A DNA stretch of 23,447 nucleotides from Cochliopodium minus. Its lineage: Eukaryota; Discosea; Himatismenida; Cochliopodiidae. The stretch covers positions 109,522-132,968 of the forward strand of contig JAMYWO010000028.1 in the NCBI GenBank assembly GCA_024220525.1. The letters run 5' to 3'. The translations under genes and the position numbers were made by a program. This document shows, one piece after another, positions 19,455 to 23,447 of this stretch. Under the pieces are notes generated by a model. It saw nothing but the letters and a program-made list of their open reading frames with translations, did no database searches and was not told the origin of the DNA. Numbering within the stretch: the stretch's first letter is position 1; the number at the start of each line of letters is the position of its first letter.

Positions 19455-21473
19455 ATGAAGGTAATATAACAAAAACAAAAAGAAGAGTTTTTTTTTGGAG
19501 AAAAATATTGAAAATATGAGACCTTTTCAAAAAATATCTCTTTCAAAAAAAAAATAATAGGACGACGAATATGAGGTAAATGAAAAATAGAATAATAAAC
19601 AGATTTGATGGAAGAAACAATAAATTTTTTTATAAATCAAAAATATTTTTATAAATTAAAATTTTTATTATATTTTATTATTTTGCAGAAAGGATATAGT
19701 AAAGTAAATAATGATGAAGATACAAGATTTACAAGATCTTCAACTTCATCAAATCCATTAGAACAAGATATTGATAGTTTAGTTCTTGATAATTTTTATG
19801 CACAACACGATCAACAAAGAGACAAAGTAAAATCCATCAATGTTAAATGGGATGCATTTGCAGAAACTTATTTGAATAAACAAACCTTGAAACTTGTTAC
19901 GACCTATGATAATAGTGATGAAGAATCTAGATTAATACAATTACAAAAGGTATATTTTAATTCATTGAAATCAAAAAAAAAAAATCAAGTTACACTTACT
20001 AAATATATATAAAATTCACAATAGAAATAAATATTATATTTCAAAATATCATCCTATATCTTATTAATCATATTTTATACATTATGCTTTTAAAAAAATA
20101 GGGAGGACCAGAATATACTGCATTATTTGTTTCCTTGTTATCCAATGTCAAAGATGAAAGCTACATTCAATATATTCTCACTATCGTAGATGAAATTATT
20201 TTTGGTAAGAAAACATTTTTAATATTTTCAAATATACTTAATATAAACAGTACAATCTCTTATATAAATCATTTATATTCTTTATCTAATGTTTAATTAA
20301 TAAACAAACCAAATTAGAAAAAACACATCCAAATAGAATTCAAAATTTTCTCGATTTGAAAAAAATTAATTCTGAATATCCTTTCAAAATATTTATGAGA
20401 TTTCTCGAACAACCTGATACCTACATTTCTTATTTGGGAAGTAAGATTTTGGCAACATTGATGGTAAAAAAAAAAAAAATTCTTTATTAAATAAAATCGT
20501 TCATAATTTTTCTAATCCAACAACAATATAGGTTCATAGCAAAGAATTGGATGAGAGAGATGTATATCTTACCTTTAAATGGGTAGCTTCCCAATTATTG
20601 GAGAATAATAGCAACAGAAAAAAAATAGCCGTGTTGGCATTGAAGATATTCCTCAAAACACAACCATTGAGACAATATTTCGTCACCCATGAAGGATTCT
20701 CCCAACTTGCTCCTCTTGTAAAACAACAATTGGTCGCAGTATTGAACTGCAAAGAAACAAAAGAGAAGAATCCAGAGAGAGATTTGCAATTCATTTATGA
20801 TATCCTCTATTGCTTCTGGTTGCTCTCTTTTGATGAAGAAATTGGTAATAAATATTTCACTGAACAAAGTGGGGTAATCAAGAATATCGTCAGATTGATT
20901 GCTGAATGTGAGGTCGAGAAGATCAGAAGAATCGGATTTGCTTGCCTCAAAAATTTGAAGGGTCGTGGAACATCTGCTGCTCAGATGATCAATGCAAAGC
21001 TCCATGTCACCTTGAGAATTTTCACCAACAAAATCTTTGGTGATAAAGATATCACCGATGATATCAACACTTTGATCGACATCTGCGACAAGCAATTGAT
21101 CGAGATGACCAGTTGGGACAAGTATAAACAAGAGGTTCTTTCATCTGATTTGGAATGGAGTCCTGTCCACACCTCCGACAAGTTCTGGAGAGAGAATGTC
21201 AACAGATTCGGTGATGATGACTTTAGAATCGTTGGTGTTTTGACCGAGCTTTTGAATTCTAAGAAACCTCTCGTTCAATCTATCGCTTGTCACGATTTGG
21301 GTGAGTTTTCTCGTTATCATCCTCGTGGTAAGCGTTTCATTCAGGAGAAGGCCATCCATGCCAAAATTATGATCCTTCTCGAGAGTTCCCATGATGAAGA
21401 TGTCAAACACAGTGCACTTCTTTGCCTCCAAAAAATTATGATTGCTAATTGGGAGTACGTTTCAAAAAATTGA
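19455..21473 (+). CDS. V-type proton ATPase subunit H (Vma13 type)
   Basis: Six exons: 19455-19460, 19561-19575, 19689-19949, 20102-20204, 20318-20463, 20532-21473; 490 residues, close to the usual length. The subunit sits on the V1 sector, joins V1 to V0, activates ATP hydrolysis in the intact pump and silences free V1. Recognisable segments are VKWDAFAETYL, SLLSNVKDESYIQYILTIVDEII, the ARM/HEAT-like central domain (KWVASQLLENNSNRKK), ERDLQFIYDILYCFWLLSFD, EVEKIRRIGFACLKNL, and the C-terminal part WSPVHTSDKFWRENVNRF with IACHDLGEFSRYHPRGKRF, the most conserved region of subunit H. The start was chosen because the 6-nt exon (ATGAAG) and 15-nt exon splice in phase to give MKDDEYEKGYSK; those two microexons are the least certain part. 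Codons become strongly C-ending toward the 3' end. Confidence 0.92.
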
Positions 21474-21657
21474 TGATTTTTACCTCTTTTGAAATTTGTT
21501 CAATTTCCATTTTTTTAATTTATCTATTGAAATAAAAAATCAAAAAAAAAAACCTTCCCTATCTTTCCTTCATTCTTTATCTTCTTCATTCCATCTTTTT
21601 CCATTTTTGATATTCAAATTTTTTTTTCAGTTAATTTTAATTAATAAATAAAAAAAA

Positions 21658-23447
21658 ATGAAGAGGATCTATGTGAAGGATTTGTTGATTGGGAACACTT
21701 TTGATGTAGATACCCACATTGATGAAACGATATGGAATATCAAGCAGAAATTATTTGAAATTACTAATTTATTGCCCCAAAGAATTATTATTTATGATTC
21801 TGTTGAAGAGAATAGAAAGGAATTAAAGGTATATTCAAATAAATATCAATCAAAAAAAACCCAAAATAATTTCAACGATTAAAAAAAAAAAAAATTTGAC
21901 AAAAAATGCTGATACAAATAAATTATAGCATAATGAATGAAGATAATGGATCATATTTATTCTTTGTATCTTCTTTATAGAGGATGAAATTTTTAATTAT
22001 AACTAAATACTCAAATATATATCCATGAAAGAATGATAGAAAGGTCAAAAAATTGATAAAAGACAATGAAGAAACCTTATTGTTCTTTGGGATACTGGAT
22101 AAATCAAAGACGATATCGATAGGAGAGAAAGATATCAACCTGAAAGACAAAAAAGTGATGAAGAAGATTCTAGAGAACACATTTGCGTTCGGAGATGGAC
22201 TAACACAAGCGTTGTGTGGGATACCATCAAGTTTTAACGTGTTATTTGCATTTCCGACAGGAGAACAATTGTCACCAAAAATATTCAAAAAAAACAATTA
22301 TTTAACTGTCACCATGGAGCCCATATTCATTGAGGTACAAGTCGATATAGACAAGAAGACGGACACTATTGTGGTTAATTTTACTTTGCCAAAGTTGAGA
22401 GCGGGGAGATATTTGATCAGTGTCACCTTGTTTGGAGAAATGATAAAGGGAAGTCCTTTTACTCTTATTGCAAGGAATGGTAAACAAATTTCTTTTATTT
22501 CTTTTTTTTTTTGTTTTTTTATTTTTAAAAATATTTTTAATTTGACTAAAAATTAACAAAAAATTAATTTTTGTTTGATAAATTTAAATCTTTAGAATTT
22601 AACTGACATATATTTTTAATTTTCTTTTTTTTTATTATAAAGTTGGAGAAAATGTGGTGGAAACATTTAGAGGGTTTTGTATGAAAGAAGAAGACTGGAT
22701 TTACACCACACTATTGGCAATAAAATACTACACACAACAAGAAGATCATGATCTGATCTTCAACTTGGGAATAGATTTGTTTCTGGATCTTGCCAAAATC
22801 GACTCGCCTTTCATTAAAAGGGAGCTGGCCTACATCTTTTTCTTTTTGATCACACAGGACAAAAACATCAATCAGCTGATGGGACCCAATGCTTTGAAGT
22901 TTGCCGCGACATTGATAAACACAGACGTTTGGAACCATCTAAGAAAACTCCACGAACACATATGTAAGTTCATCATCAATGTGATGACGAGACAACCATC
23001 ATTGAGTATTGACTTTCTAGGTTACATAGAAGATCCTGCTCTTCTCGTCTCCATACCCCAAACGAAGAATCAGGCATGGATTGAACTTATGGCCAAGATG
23101 CTCTCTTTCTTGTCTCAATGTGACACGAAAGACAAGAAAAAGTTGATCGAAATTTTGTACTCCATGATCAAAATGTTGGACAAGACCAACAGCGAGCAGA
23201 TCAAAGCTTCGATCGTACGTTTTTTGAGCAACTGGGACCCCTCTAATTCTTTTGGGATCATCGCCATTCCTGACAACGCCGCCATCAAGATCATTTTCAA
23301 TGCTTGTAGATCTCACGATCACATCTCCAAGTACCATGGTCTTGTTTGCATCGCCAACCTCGCCCAGAGCAAGGAGTGGATCAATGAGCTCAACAAGAAG
23401 GGTTTCAATGTCTACGAGCTCATCATTTCTCTCATCAATTTGAGTGA
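21658..23447 (+). CDS. Ubiquitin-like, filamin-repeat and ARM/HEAT-helix protein (3' partial)
   Basis: Exons: 21658-21828, 22044-22479, 22643 to beyond the window edge; in phase. The ATG at 21658 follows an AT-rich leader. Residues 2-85 look like a ubiquitin-like fold (KRIYVKDLLIGNTFDVD, ETIWNIKQKL, QRIIIYD, split by the first intron). Residues about 105-202 match a filamin-type immunoglobulin repeat: FGDGLTQALCGIPSSFNV, an LTVTMEP strand, AGRYLISVTLFGEMIKGSPF. From about residue 205 onward the chain is helical with ARM/HEAT character (YTTLLAIKYYTQQEDHDLI, FIKRELAYIFFFLITQDKN, SKYHGLVCIANLAQSKEW). The combination suggests an adaptor linked to the cytoskeleton or a small GTPase. ELMO-type or formin-type proteins also pair a ubiquitin-like N-terminus with ARM helices, but nothing decisive is in view. 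It follows V-ATPase H on the same strand, 184 nt after its stop. Confidence 0.75.

Noticed and set aside
20595-21131. Minus-strand open frame of 178 codons
   Set aside because: Antisense shadow of the conserved V-ATPase H coding exon.
1-23447. Alternative nuclear genetic code
   Set aside because: TAA and TGA end the well-aligned genes, and in-frame TAG, TAA or TGA occur only in introns or at the two damage sites described.
1-23447. tRNA, rRNA, transposon or viral genes
   Set aside because: None was seen on either strand: no cloverleaf-like segment, transposase or polymerase motif could be supported.

Overview
This window is nuclear DNA from an AT-rich, intron-dense eukaryote, most likely an amoeboid or flagellate protist. 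The evidence is short GT-AG introns (most about 50-350 nt) in nearly every gene, T-rich and A-rich low-complexity DNA between exons, standard stop codons that all act as stops, and a gene set found only in eukaryotes: V-ATPase subunit H, a P5B ATPase, WDR37, an I/LWEQ protein, a filamin repeat and RCC1-like propellers. The lineage cannot be fixed from this sequence. Anaeramoebae or another intron-rich amoeba is a guess. Gene models were built by hand by joining exons across GT/AG sites with matching phases. Single-letter N gaps sit at 2602 and 14218, both inside (TTTTTA)n-type tracts.

Layout, left to right. 234-501 (+): last exon of an RCC1-like paralogue (copy A), 5' end outside the window. 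570-3934 (+): a second paralogue (copy B), 11 exons, propeller plus coiled coil plus Q/N/P-rich tail. Then three genes on the minus strand: 7243-3950, a helical protein ending in an I/LWEQ (THATCH) actin-binding domain; 10622-7425, a clear WDR37 orthologue; and 12218-10693, an EF-hand plus seven-WD40 protein. 12644-14038 (+): a third RCC1-like paralogue (copy C), cut off by the N at 14218. 14219-17619 (+): the C-terminal two thirds of a P5B (ATP13A-type) P-type ATPase, whose 5' part is missing at the same N. 18917-17693 (-): a TVP38/TMEM64 (VTT-domain) membrane protein. 19455-21473 (+): V-ATPase subunit H. 21658-23447 (+): a protein with a ubiquitin-like domain, one filamin-type repeat and ARM/HEAT-like helices, running off the right edge.

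Functionally the window is a mixture: actin-linked proteins (I/LWEQ, filamin repeat), propeller scaffolds (WDR37, RCC1-like, EF-hand/WD40) and three adjacent endomembrane proteins (P5B ATPase, TVP38, V-ATPase H). No dedicated novel multi-gene system is evident.

The most unusual items are: a perfect 28-bp palindrome flanked by 6-bp direct repeats that breaks the EF-hand/WD40 reading frame, where removing exactly 34 nt restores it; a one-base frame break in the I/LWEQ domain; mosaic near-identity between RCC1 paralogues; a divergent M4 motif (IPSIP) in the P5B ATPase; and the UBL-filamin-ARM architecture.
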